Shown: positions 36,851 to 47,791 of the stretch, one piece after another
Layout: each line of letters opens with the position of its first letter
Numbering within the stretch: position 1 is the first letter of the stretch
Assembly (NCBI GenBank): GCA_026874595.1
Contig: CM049319.1
Coordinates: 38,943,473-39,007,472 of the forward strand
Reading direction: 5' to 3'
DNA length: 64,000 nt
From: Sipunculus nudus
Taxonomy: Eukaryota > Annelida > Sipuncula > Golfingiida > Sipunculidae
Translations under genes and position numbers: made by a program
The notes under the pieces: model-generated
The model's input: only the letters and a program-made list of their open reading frames with translations
The model's database searches: none
Told to the model about the DNA's origin: nothing

Positions 36851-38215
36851 GTACAACTGTTTGATTTCGGAAGGACGGAAGGACGGACATGGGTAAAACT
36901 ATATGCCCCGGCCACTTTGTGGCGGGGGCATAAAAAAAAACAAGTATGTATACATATGCCCTATTTCCTGCTGATACATCTAATCCCTACAGATTTCAGA
37001 ATAAGCAGGAACATACACTCTGCGAAGTTATTGTAGGTGGCACCACCTCCCCTAGGGGGAGGGGGGGAGACACAAACATCAGGCCAATACATCAATTTTC
37101 TCATGAGTCAGGTGCACTGGGCTGACCAGGCTTAGATGTGAAAGGCAGTTGCCCGAGTGAACTGGAACAAATTGCTAGCTTCAGCAACTGCACTGAGTGA
37201 ACTCTTGACCTGTACCTGACTGCATTGAATGAACCCTAGACCTGTTACATTATCTGTTATAATTAACAGTCTGCCAAAGCTATAAATAGATCCAGACTGA
37301 CCTTTGGCCTGTCGGTAAATCTGTTTACACATACTGAAAGACTTTGGTTAAATTTTTTTTCATGCTGACATATTCATAAGAAGAACACTACTGCAGCCAT
37401 GAGTTTGAAATAGGCTTACTAAAGGCCTCAAGACCACTTCAGCTTTCTGTGACTCTACCAAAAATCAATGCACCCAATCCCTTCTTATGGGATTGAGAGA
37501 ACCCTACATTAGGATAATTTTTGTAAAAATTAAACCATTCAATCAGCTTCAGAGTTTCATCATAAAACATTTTAAAGCTGGAAGTGGCTTAAATTACAAG
37601 TTTTTCTGACCGTAAAAAGCAGGTACAGTGAAACTCCTACTTGCGGACAACTCACTAATGTGGACACTAAATCTCAGTCCCTTCAATTTTGCCTCTATAT
37701 TATGTTTATCGTTAACTCAGTAAAGGGGACAACTCACTATCCCGGACAACGGACAAACTTTCCGTCCCGCCAGCATATTGAGTACACATAATGACCTTCT
37801 AAAGCGGACAGACATCGTGAGTTCTATTTTTTTTTATATATTTGCCGGGAGATGGCGCTCTGAGGTCATGACCTGTGTGATGACCCCTGTACAGAAAAGG
37901 TTGATGTCGGTGGTGCCACCAATACCTCAATATCAAATATGACTCATGTCACCAACAACTGCATAAAATATGGTGATGATAGCCCCAGGTGTTTCTGAAA
38001 TTGTAATTTTAGTATGCTTTTTTGCACAGATGACTAAGTTCAACTTATTGTAGCTTGGCCAAAAATTGCTGAACATGAACTAGCGAACAAACTTGAGAGA
38101 GATTGTTCTAGGAATCATTTCTGTGAAAGTTCTTATACAAGTTTTGTTTGGCAGCAAATAGTTGAATTTAAATAATAAACTATGTCAAAACTTTCATTAT
38201 GTAAGGCATACTTAC

Positions 38216-38265
38216 ATGTTCCCTTTTCACTGGTGACAAGCCTATTTGAAAATTATTGCCTTTGC
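38216..38265 (-). CDS. LIN9: LIN9 exon 3 (50 nt)
   Basis: The acceptor ttctccgtttcag precedes 38265 and the donor GTAAGT follows 38216. The exon supplies two bases of a glycine codon and then KGNNFQIGLSPVKREH, ending in phase 0 (codons 21-37). The sequence itself is not strongly conserved. The call rests on exact phase agreement with exon 2 (one base left over) and exon 4 (phase 0), on good splice sites, and on its position in the gene. Confidence 0.82.
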
Positions 38266-38910
38266 CTGAAACGGAGAAAAACAAAACATATTTGGCAGAT
38301 CTAACAAGTGGTTCACAGGTGATTATTCTCAGCTAATAAATAAGATATGACATTATCTATCTACGTTGCAGAGCTGTATATAAGGGTTTTATAAAAAGTT
38401 TATAACAGTACAAGATCCTGCATCAGTGCATGGCAACTGAAATTTATAAAAGGACTCGGCAGATGAGTCATCAATTTTAATGGCACATATGGCTCAGTCA
38501 TTTCTATATTCTTGTGTACACTGTGTATATATATATATATATATATAGTGATCAGCAATAAGATCAAGCCCTTTTAGCATGACAGAGATATGCAGGAAAG
38601 CCCACAGCTGACCACATGAGATGCTAGGAACTCAAGATGTTCAAAGAAGTGGATTATCAGAAAATAGCAGAAATGTGTTATAAAGTGTACACTTGTTGGA
38701 AAATACAGAAAATGCATTATTTCAAGATGTTTGTTGAGAAAACTATTCACAAGCAAATGACAGACTGCAGAATCAGCAAGAATGAAAAATTCTAAGAAGA
38801 CACCTATTTGAAAATAATTTATACTGATTTTACTTGCACGAAGGAATATTTAACTATATTATTGCAGCTAAAGTATTTTTTTTCCTGACTAATCTGAGCA
38901 TAAGTGATAA
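38266..38910. other. LIN9 intron 2, proximal part
   Basis: No gene was recognised. A short TA microsatellite lies at about 38525-38548. Confidence 0.45.
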
Positions 38911-38916
38911 CAAGTG

Positions 38917-39351
38917 ACCCAGGGGTCATAACACTCAGCTGACTAGAAAGACATTTACAAAAGGAATTTTATCGTCTGAATGCCAAATTTTGTAGATGGT
39001 ATCACCATTCAACTGAAGCATTACTCAGGGGATAAGGGTAACAGAGACCTAATTTCAGGTTTCTAAGGAGATTTTTCATGGACCTCCCAGGATTTCAAAT
39101 CAGAAGTTTCTAGGTCCAATGGTTACAATTTTGCGCCCTGTTAAAAGATGACCAAATCTTTAAAATTTGAAAAAAAAATCCAGGTCGCGCCACCAATCAA
39201 CAGGAACTGAAGGCATGTCAAGTTAGATGAATCCAGGTCTAGGGGTTACAATTTGTGCCGGACTTGTGATTTGTAACGGACCAACAGACAGACAGACGGA
39301 CAAAGAGTGATCGCTATAGCTCAGCTGACTTTCAACACTTAGCTTAAAAAT
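38917..39351 (+). repeat. Family A element, short copy of the 336-bp-unit subfamily
   Basis: It begins 'acaagtgacccaggggtcat' with ACTCAGCTGAC, holds about one 336-type unit ('ggataagggtaacagagacc', then GGTCGCGCCACC at about 39183) and a GACAGACGGAC run, and ends in a decayed hairpin near 39351. Compare the seven-unit copy at 10839-14603. Confidence 0.7.
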
Positions 39352-39374
39352 AATTTAGGCTCACAGAAAGTAGA

Positions 39375-41153
39375 ACAAGGGACCCATGGGTCACATCGCT
39401 CTGCTGAATTTTGGAAAATATTGGTAACTGCAAAATATTTTTATTTCTTTTGGTTCTTCATGTATAATTATCATTTGAAAAGCTATAAGAAAATGGCCGT
39501 GCTAAAATGAAACTCTGTGAATTATAGAATAATGGACATGAGCTAAACCATTTAGTGAAGCACGAAGGGTAAAAATTGGCCTACGGTAAGTGTTACATAT
39601 AAAAGTAACATTTCATAAACAAATAATGTGTGAAGGTAATTAAGTTTTCAAAAGTTAAATATATGGCCATATGAGTTAAAAATTAATCCCACAAAGTTTG
39701 ACCAATATTCCTGATTTTAATACTAAGTTAACAGTGTTATTCACACCTAGGCCCTGCCAACTTTAAGAGATATGAATGATATGCTACAAAGTACATCCAT
39801 CTTCTTAAATCTTGTCAGTTAGCACTTACATTAGATCCTAATATTTTATCACATTGAATATTAGGATTAAATCCCTGAACATTTTTTTCTTAAAAAAAAC
39901 CCCCAAAATTGTCCATGTCTCAACAAAAAGAATTTATTAAACATTAAAATTATAAGATTCATCTTGTTTATTAGTCCTGTGTATTGAAGGGGTGGGTGTG
40001 GGAGGGGTCTCTGTTATTACTGCTCGTTGCTCTGAAAACAAGGGACCCATGGGCCACATTGCTCAGCTGAATTTTGGAAAATATTAGTAACTGCAAAATA
40101 TTTTTGTTTCTTTTAGTTTTTCATGTATATTATCATTAGAAAAGCTATGAAAAAATAGCCCTGCTAAAATGAAACTCTGTAAATTATAGAATAATGGACA
40201 TGAGCTAAAACATTTAGTGATGCACCAAGGGAACAAATAGGCCTATGGTAAGTGTTATATAAAAGTAACATTTCATAAACGAATAATGTGTGAAGGTAAT
40301 TAAGTTTTCAAAAGTTAAATATATGGCCAGATGAGTTAAAAATTAATCCCACAAAGTTTGACCAATATTCCTAATTTTTACACTAAGTTAACAGTGTTAT
40401 TCACACCTAGGCCCCACCAACTTTAAGAGATATGAATGAAATGCTACAAAGTATTTATATCTTCTGAAATCTTGTCAGTTAGCACTTAGACAAGATCCTA
40501 ATATTTTATCACATTTGAATATTAGGATTAAATTCCTGAAATTTTTTTCTTTAAACAAGGGACCTATGGGTCACGGCGCTCAGCTGTTATATATGATAAT
40601 AAAATATGATTTAGAAATGAGGCACATGCTGGTTTTGAGTGGTAATAAATATAAGCTGTATTATGAGTTGTTGTTTAGCTTATGTATGATTTTGATAGTA
40701 CCTTTAGAGACAGGGAAGAGGATTGATTTCATTTATCTTATTAACATATGGAGTACTATTGTCACACAGATTTTGACTTGGCCATATAACTTATAAGCAG
40801 AACATATAATATAAGAGTTTAACCATTATTAAAATTTAATAACAAATGTTGTGCCAATATAATATTTATTAAAAATAATAAGAGAATCATATGATTTTTT
40901 TTAATAAAATATAACTGAACTAATTATTAAAATAATATTATAGAATATATGCATTCATGAATACATTTTGAAAGTATTTGCACTGGTATTCAAATACTTT
41001 CATTTTTACCTGAATTCCCATTCTTATGCAAGAAATTTTATAATGGAGTACATATTCATATTCATATTCATAAACATTTGCAAAGTATTTGCACCATGTC
41101 TGGTATTTATTCAGTTTTAGCCAAACAATGATGTGGAGAATCCAGAATATAAA
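39375..41153 (+). repeat. Three family A 5' portions arranged head-to-tail
   Basis: Family A 5' signatures start at about 39375, 40036 and 40554. The first two are near-duplicates of each other and match 9408-10020. The third matches the AT-rich subfamily at 23752. Each copy is cut off where the next begins, and all are in plus orientation. Confidence 0.7.
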
Positions 41154-43020
41154 CAAAGGACCCATGGGTCATGACAAAAGTTTGAAATTTTTGCAAATGC
41201 AAAATATGAAAAATATTCTATTGTAATGTTTTATATTTATATAAGCATATGAGAAGCTAAGAGGAAAGGGTCCTCCTACTTGGTTATAGTAAAGTTCTCA
41301 ATATATGATTGCAAACTAATACTCTGACAAGACTGTCATGAAGAAAAACAGTAAAAGTTTTGAGATACTGTGATGCATATGAAAAATTTACAGATGGACA
41401 GGCAAGTGGACAGAATGGACTAATACCTTCATTTCACTTTCAAAGGAATAATGCATTTAAGTTTATATACAAGCCTATTTTTTTAGCATATCCACTTTTT
41501 TCATTAATAGTTTTTATCTGATTCATTTTTTTATTTACAAGTGTTATAAATTTGTAATATAAAAGTGAAAATATAAGTTAAAATATTAGAATTCTAAGTT
41601 GCAATCATTATATATCCAGATTGTAGCTCACATTGGGTCATATTATGCATACACATATATTTTATTATTTTTAAATCAAATGTTTAAACTGAATGTAAAA
41701 AAAATAATGCCACAACATGGCATCTACAAAATTATTCCTTGAATTCCTATTAAAAAGTTTTGCACATTGGAGTTTTCAGGACAAGCTTAATTTTATTCAC
41801 CGAAATAAAATAAAAGATTCAGTAAATTTGATAAAATAAAAACATTTTTTCAAATAAAGTATACACACTGTTGGTTGAATGAGGGACAAACAATATCATT
41901 ATGCTAATTACAATCTAAGCTATAATTAATAACTGGAATTAATAGTCAATTTCACACCTGGTGAAGTTTTACTCTTCTGAAGTAAAGCATTACTTATCTG
42001 ATGAACATCCATACTTTCATAGCAATACATCACTTTGTGGACACAATTAAATGTGCACTTTAATCATTGTAACCCTGGTGGTACAATCCAAAATCTAAAA
42101 TGTAGCATGTCCAAGAATAAAATAAAATACAGAAAATTATAACATTTATCTAGTTTATGCACCAGCTGGGGGGGGGGGGGGGGGGTTGAGTGCAGGGCAG
42201 AGGAGAAGCCTGCTAGTAGTGGCCAAGCTGGGTCAAGGCAAGCTGCCTGGGTGGGTTACATAATGCAAGTGAAGGCTGTACTACTAGGTGGGCCAGATAT
42301 AAACAACACTTGACAAGGTGTATGAAAACTTGAATAAAAACTACTCTTTTCAAACAATTTCTTTGAAATTTCAGATTTTTAAAGATTAAATCCTTATGTA
42401 TATATGCTGTGAAAATTAAATCAACAGTGCTTACAGGGAAAGAACGTGCCACTGCCAAAGTTGGACAAAATTTAAGGTATTAATTTTTTATTTATGCTAA
42501 TAACTTGAAAAATTTGCAAAATTCAGATCTAATTCTGGGTAAACAATTTAATCTTGATTAAATAAAGTTATATTCCTGAAAAAAAGTCTTCAGCTTCAGC
42601 AATTCTCATGTTAAGTGAGCAAATATATTTCCTGATTTTTAAAAAATTGCATTATATTTGGGCCTATAACTTCAAAATAATACCCAATACTGACCCAATT
42701 TTTGGTATGTTCACAGAAAATATATGGAAGAGTATGAATACTAAATATGATCAAAAACAGATCAGTGGTTTTGATATTAGGCAGACTTGAAGTGTAACAA
42801 TTGCTTTTTTATGGAAAACGGAGGTTTTTCCTTAATATCTCGAAGGAACGAAGTTCTAATGACCCAATTTTCAGTATGGTAGGAGATTTTGGGGACATCT
42901 AATGGTATGCAAAATTTTGGATATGTAGGTCAAATGGTTTTGAAACGTGCCCTGTCAACGGACGGACGACGGACAAAGGACCACGACTATAGCTTAGATG
43001 ACTTACAGTCAGCTGAGCTA
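41154..43020 (+). repeat. Family A element(s), 5' signature to 3' hairpin
   Basis: A 5' signature (aaaggacccatgggtcatga) at about 41157 is followed by AT-rich sequence with little similarity to other copies (about 41230-42160) and a long G-run (about 42170-42186). From about 42350 the family A 3' half runs to the hairpin ending GTCAGCTGAGCTA at 43020. Whether this is one element or two joined pieces is unclear. Confidence 0.55.
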
Positions 43021-44132
43021 AAAAATCAAAATTGTCCAAGTCCTATCAAAAAGAATTCATTTAACATTAAAATTATAAGATTCATCTTGTTTAATAGTCC
43101 TGTGTATTGAAGGGGTGGGTGGGGGGGGGAGGGGTCTCCTTTGTTACTGCTCGTTGCTGAAAAAAAATGTTAATTTTAAGATTCATCTAGTTCATAGTAC
43201 AGGTCTGTCAACAGAATGGAGTGGGGGGGGGGGGGGGGAGAAATAGGCTCCCTGTGGTATGGTATTAACTGCAGACAGCCTGATCAAGCTCAACTCAGTG
43301 GAGAGAGGGCTTGCCCTAGTGATGGGACTGCATAACATTATGCACTGAATGACCTACAGTGACCAAAGTGGACTGCTTGACAATGTAAGGGAATACAACA
43401 AGTGCCTCCAAAAAAATTCAATAACTAGCCTAATTTTGCAGCTTTTACTTTCAAATTTCAGATTTTAACAGATTAAATCCTTATGTGCACATGCTGTGAA
43501 AATTAAATCCACAGTACTAACAGGAAGAAAACGTGATGTGGCCAAAGTTGGGCAAAATTTAAGGTACCAATTTTTTATTTTTGCTAATATTTTAAAAAAT
43601 TTAAAAGATTTTGATCTAATTTTGGGTATACAATTTAATTTTGATTAATTAAAGTTATATTACTGGAAGAAAGTCCTTAGTTTTAACATGTTTTGTATTA
43701 AGTGATCAAATATCTTTCCTGATTTTTTTACAAAATACATTATGTTTGAGCCCATAGCTTTTTTTAAATAATATAATACAGACCTTATTTCTGGCATGTA
43801 CATAGGAACTATATAGATGAATATTTTTGGCAAATATGAGGAAAAACAGATGAGTGGTTATGATATTAAGCGGTCTTGAAGTGTGAAAAAGGTTTTTAAT
43901 AAAAAATTGAGGTTTTTCCTCAAATTCTCAAAGAAAAGAAGTCGCAAAGACCCAGTTTTTGGCATGGTAGGAGATCTTGGGGACATCTTATATTATGCCT
44001 AATTTTGGGTTGCTAGGTCTTAGGGTTTTAAAACGTGCCACATCTACGGACCGACGGACGGACAGACAGACAGACGGGCGACGGACAATGGACCACGACT
44101 ATAGCTCAGATGACTTATAGTCAGCTGAGCTA
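43021..44132 (+). repeat. Family A element lacking the 5' end
   Basis: It starts directly after the previous hairpin with 'caaaattgtccaagtcctat', carries G-runs at about 43120-43132 and 43203-43219, and has the full 3' half. A GACG/GACA run (about 44043-44075) and the hairpin ending at 44132 follow. Confidence 0.65.
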
Positions 44133-44900
44133 AAAATGTTAATTATAAGAATCATCTAGTTCATAGTACAGGTCTGTCAACAGAATGGGGTGGGGGGGGG
44201 GGGGGGGAGAGAAAAAGGCTTCCTGTGGTATTCAACTGCAGACAGCCTGATCAAGCTCAACTCAGTGGAGAGAGGGCTTGCCCAAATGATGAGATTTCAT
44301 AACAACAGCCTGGGGAGTATAGAGAGCTGCACAGAATGACCTACATTCACCAAAGTGGACTGCTTGACAATGTAAGGGAACACAACAAGAGCCTCCAAAA
44401 AAAATACAAAACTAGCCTAATTTTGCAGCTTTTATTTTCAAAATTCAGATTTTAACAGATTAAATTCTTATGTGTACATTCTGTGAAAATTAAATCAACA
44501 GTATTTACAGGGAAAAAATGTGCTTTGGCCAAAGTTGGGCAAAATTTAAGTTACCAATTTTTATTTTTGCTAATATTTAAAAAAAATTTATTTAACTTAT
44601 TTTGGGTATACATTTTAATTTTGAATAATAAAAGTTATATTACTGGAGAAAAAGTCCTTAGCTTTAACATGTTTTGTGTTTAGTGATCAAATATCTTTCC
44701 TGATTTTTTACAAAATGCATTATGTTTGAGCCCATAACTTTTTTAAATTATATAATACAGACCTAATTTCTGGCAGGTACATAGGAACTATATAGAGGAA
44801 TATTTATGGTAAATATGAGGAAAACAGATGAGTTGGTTTAATATTAGGCAGTCCTGAAGTGTGAAAATAGGTTTTCAATAAAAAAATTGAGGTTTTTCCT
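44133..44900 (+). repeat. Family A element, truncated at both ends
   Basis: It starts directly after the previous hairpin with 'tgttaattataagaatcatc', carries the G-run at the equivalent site (about 44189-44206), and stops at about 44900 before the microsatellite and hairpin. Confidence 0.6.
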
Positions 44901-44929
44901 AGCAATATTATTCCTATTCTTTAACACTT

Positions 44930-45227
44930 TCAGTTCAGTTTTGCTTTATACAAAAGCTTGCCAGTGAAACCATTCCAGCACACACTCTCATTTTCTCGCA
45001 ATCGACTGTTTAACACCTTGTTATAGTCCTGCATGTTGGTAAACACAGTCTGTTTATGATAATAAGGCCGCGTGACCGGAGGCTGATTAAGAGGGGCAAC
45101 GCACGGTGTTTCAGCCAGGGGGAACATATATTTCATTTTTTTAGCAAAGTCAGTCAGGGCATCTCCTGATTGGCATGTCTTGTGGCACTGCGCAGCACAT
45201 TGCCTGATGCACTGTGTTTTTGTTTAC
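44930..45227 (-). other. Unidentified open stretch, possibly coding or a retrocopy remnant
   Basis: On the minus strand, an uninterrupted frame reads from a possible acceptor (aaaaacacag at about 45219-45228) through CIRQCAAQCHKTCQSGDALT to a stop at 44930-44932. The longest ATG-initiated part is 68 codons. The composition (paired cysteines, few low-complexity runs) looks more protein-like than other intronic frames, and the local sequence is not one of the repeat families. I do not recognise the protein. It lies inside LIN9 intron 2 on the same strand. Chance remains quite possible. Confidence 0.25.
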
Positions 45228-45399
45228 CCCTGTGATCGCGCCCGGTTCACTATTTTTAACACTCGTTGACATGAGTAAGCAAACGGTTTCAGGGCAATAT
45301 TTTGGCAGTTACAGTTTAATTTTAAAGGGAAGAAACTATTTTTCGTGTTAACTCAACATGCTTTATAAGTGATTGGGCCCCTTTAAAGCATGGAAACAA

Positions 45400-46592
45400 T
45401 AAAGGACAGTGGCGCCACCTGTCTTCCACTGAAGACAAAGCTTTCTAAGATCTTTGGTCAATTTGATTTTTGGACCAATCCATGCTTCCCTTATTGAGAT
45501 ATTAATGATTTTGAGTGATTAACACCATATATGGCAATATTCATGGTCAAGGCCACTCTCATAGGATAGGTTATGACCCTAATTTATAAATACATCATCC
45601 CATAACCTATATCTATGTATATGCATAATATGAAAGAAATCTGTCCATTAATTTTTTACTTATAGTGCTCACAGTATTGTCAAGTGGCAACGATTAGAGT
45701 ATTAAAGGGCACAAAAACAAGAAAAGGATAATAATTAATAGGTGGCCTAACCAGTCTGCGGTACTTGACAACATTATCCAAGATCTTCGGTCAACTTGAT
45801 TTTTGGATCAATCCATGCAAGATTTCATGAGATATTTAGGATTTTCTGTGATTTCCCCCAAAAAATGGACCTATTCAAGGTAAAGGTCACTCTCCAAGTA
45901 AAGGTCATGACCCCATTTTAAATAGGTTTTATCCTACCACCAATATCTATGCACATGTCAAGTTTGGTAAAGATCACTGAAATATTTTCGAGTTATCTCA
46001 CCTTAAAGAAATCTCTGCGGCAGCAGCTGGACCGTGTCTAAACCAGGCAAGGAATGTAAAATATGACATTTCTGCTTGCAGAAAACAGGCAAAAACAGGT
46101 GGCTTCATGCAACTTACGTACATATTATACCAGTCACATGGTCAATACTTCTGTATAATTTGAAGCTGGTGGAGCCATTTCTAAGATATTTGGAAACAGA
46201 CAATTTTGTCAAATACAGCCAATCATTTGCCTACAAATATTTGTCTGATTCTGTACACCTTGGATTCTTGATGTTTTGCAGGTGTAATATATTTAAATTT
46301 TATGATCAAATACATAATATTTGTTCAGCACCATGAACATGGAGAAGTGTGAATTACTGAGTATTCAGTTAAATGTTTTTCTCCTGTAGCTTGCAGGATA
46401 TAGGTCATTGTAACCTAATTTTTTGTTTCTACGCAGGGGACTTCCCTGGATGCAAGTTAGACATTTCTAGGTCAAGCTGTTAAAATTTGTTCAAATGGGT
46501 GACCAGATGCTTCACAGCCAGATGCATAGACAATGGACATGCAAAGGCCTATTGCTATATAGCAGATAAGTTCAGTCAGCTAAGCTAAAATT
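45400..46592 (+). repeat. Further element with GTGGCGCCAC box and family A-like 3' end
   Basis: A GTGGCGCCACCTGTC box is at 45410. Two related modules follow ('aagatctttggtcaatttgatttttgga' type words near 45450 and 45780). The end carries a decayed terminus 'gttcagtcagctaagctaa' near 46570-46589, similar to family A. Confidence 0.5.
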
Positions 46593-46625
46593 TATCTTCC
46601 TGTTCGGTCTGTGACAAGATTTATT

Positions 46626-46941
46626 CAAAGACTACATAGTATATACTAAACAAAGCCTACATAATATATACTAATCAAAGCCTACATAGTATATACTTAT
46701 CAAAGCCTACATAGTATATACTAATCACAGCCTACATAGTATAAACTAATCATAGCCTACATAATATGTACTTATCAAAGCCAATACATTATATATACTA
46801 ATCAAAGCCTACATAATATATGCTAATCAAAGGCTACATAGTATATACTTATAAAAGCCTACATAGTATATACTAATCAAAACATACATAGGTAATACTT
46901 ATAAAAGCCTACATAGTATATACTAATCAAAGCCTACATAG
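46626..46941. repeat. Minisatellite, about 12 units of 25 bp
   Basis: The unit is 'caaagcctacatagtatata' plus CTAAT, starting at 46651, 46676, 46701 and 46726, with later units less regular. An hAT-type element is inserted in its right part. The array remnant resumes at 47371. Confidence 0.85.
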
Positions 46942-47370
46942 CAGGGTTTGGGTCAAATACAGTGTGCCAAATACATATTTCAATAAGATAGCTTGTCCCG
47001 TCCAAATACAAATACAAATATGAGTGACTGAAGATAATTTAAAATACAAATGGGCAAATGTATTGGTAATACAGAAAAATTATTAATTTTCAGCACCAAA
47101 AATATTCTAAATTTCTCAGGGAGAAGTAAAACACTTGACTTGATGCAGTCTTTTGAGTTGTTCAGAAGTTAGGTAGTAGTTATTTTTTTAAATTATGGCA
47201 GACATGAATATGTATTAATACACATGTATTTGTACAGTATTTGATCAAATACATCAAATATTGAGATCGAATACAAATACAAATATTATCATTTTGCACA
47301 AAACAAATACATACTTTGACTGTATTAAAATACAAATATAAGTAGAAATACATAGTTGAACCCAACCCTG
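46942..47370. mobile_element. hAT-type MITE, CAGGG...CCCTG, 8-bp target duplication
   Basis: The left end is CAGGGTTTGGGTCAAATAC and the right end read inward is CAGGGTTGGGTTCAA. The direct repeat CTACATAG flanks it perfectly (46934-46941 and 47371-47378). An 8-bp duplication and CAGGG termini are hallmarks of the hAT superfamily. At 429 bp without an ORF it is non-autonomous. The inside is rich in 'caaatacaaata'. Confidence 0.9.
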
Positions 47371-47411
47371 CTACATAGTATATACTATGTTGGCTTTAAG
47401 TGAATCTGGTC

Positions 47412-47510
47412 AGACCATACAGAAGGACCAATTTTTAGCTTAGCCAACTGAAAGTCATCCGAGCTACAGCAATGGGCCTTTGTCCATTGTCAATGTTTCT
47501 GGCTATATGA
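47412..47510 (-). repeat. Family A 3' end in inverted orientation
   Basis: Read on the minus strand the stretch gives 'gacaatggacaaaggcccat', then the hairpin region ending GGCTAAGCTAAAAA. It is the only clear family A terminus in minus orientation in the window. Confidence 0.6.
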
Positions 47511-47758
47511 TACATACATTATAACATATGCATGTAAAAAGGAAAAGAAACAAACCCATATAAATTTTGGATCAAACTTGTTACCACACATACAAATTTC
47601 CGACCTTCAAATGCTTAGCCAACAAAGCAAGCTTTCTAACAAGGCCAGCTAGGATGTTTCTGTCTAGCATCTAATCTGAACTGTCAAAATACAGTTGTTT
47701 CACTTGGACCAGATTTCCTTCACTGCTTCTTGACTGTTTACTGTAGACTGGCACCTAC

Positions 47759-47791
47759 CTTCTTTAAGGCTCACCAGGGCTTCAGCTGAAC
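47759..47791 (-). CDS. LIN9: LIN9 exon 2 (33 nt micro-exon)
   Basis: The acceptor tattttag precedes 47791 and the donor GTAGGT follows 47759. The 33 bases complete a serine codon begun in exon 1, encode SAEALVSLKE, and leave one base for exon 3. From memory vertebrate LIN9 has SAKALVSLKEG at the same place near the N-terminus, so both sequence and phase support the call. This exon is too short to be seen as an ORF. Confidence 0.92.

Larger units (their letters stand above)
35066..36935 (+). mobile_element. Family C element, copy 2, with nested family E and 180-bp array
   Basis: The 5' palindrome GTGTCGGTACGACAC (35069-35083) is followed by the arm ATGCCCCCGCC (35086-35096). The 3' hairpin has ATGCCCCGGCC (36903-36913), a 7-base loop, and GGCGGGGGCAT (36921-36931). 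That last motif is the exact inverse complement of the 5' arm. Family E sits at the same internal junction as in copy 1. This is the cleaner of the two copies and shows the layout best. No coding capacity was seen. Confidence 0.8.
34950..38130 (+). repeat. Family D element, third copy, interrupted by family C
   Basis: The 5' palindrome AGGCCTTCAGGCCT is at 34950-34963. The body is interrupted by a complete family C element (35066-36935) and resumes with the 'gtatacatatgcccaattt' type module at about 36945. It runs to about 38130 and lacks the CACAGGTTCGC end. A fragment at 37624-37830 ('cagtgaaactcctacttgcg') resembles one end of a Tigger/pogo-type element. Confidence 0.65.
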
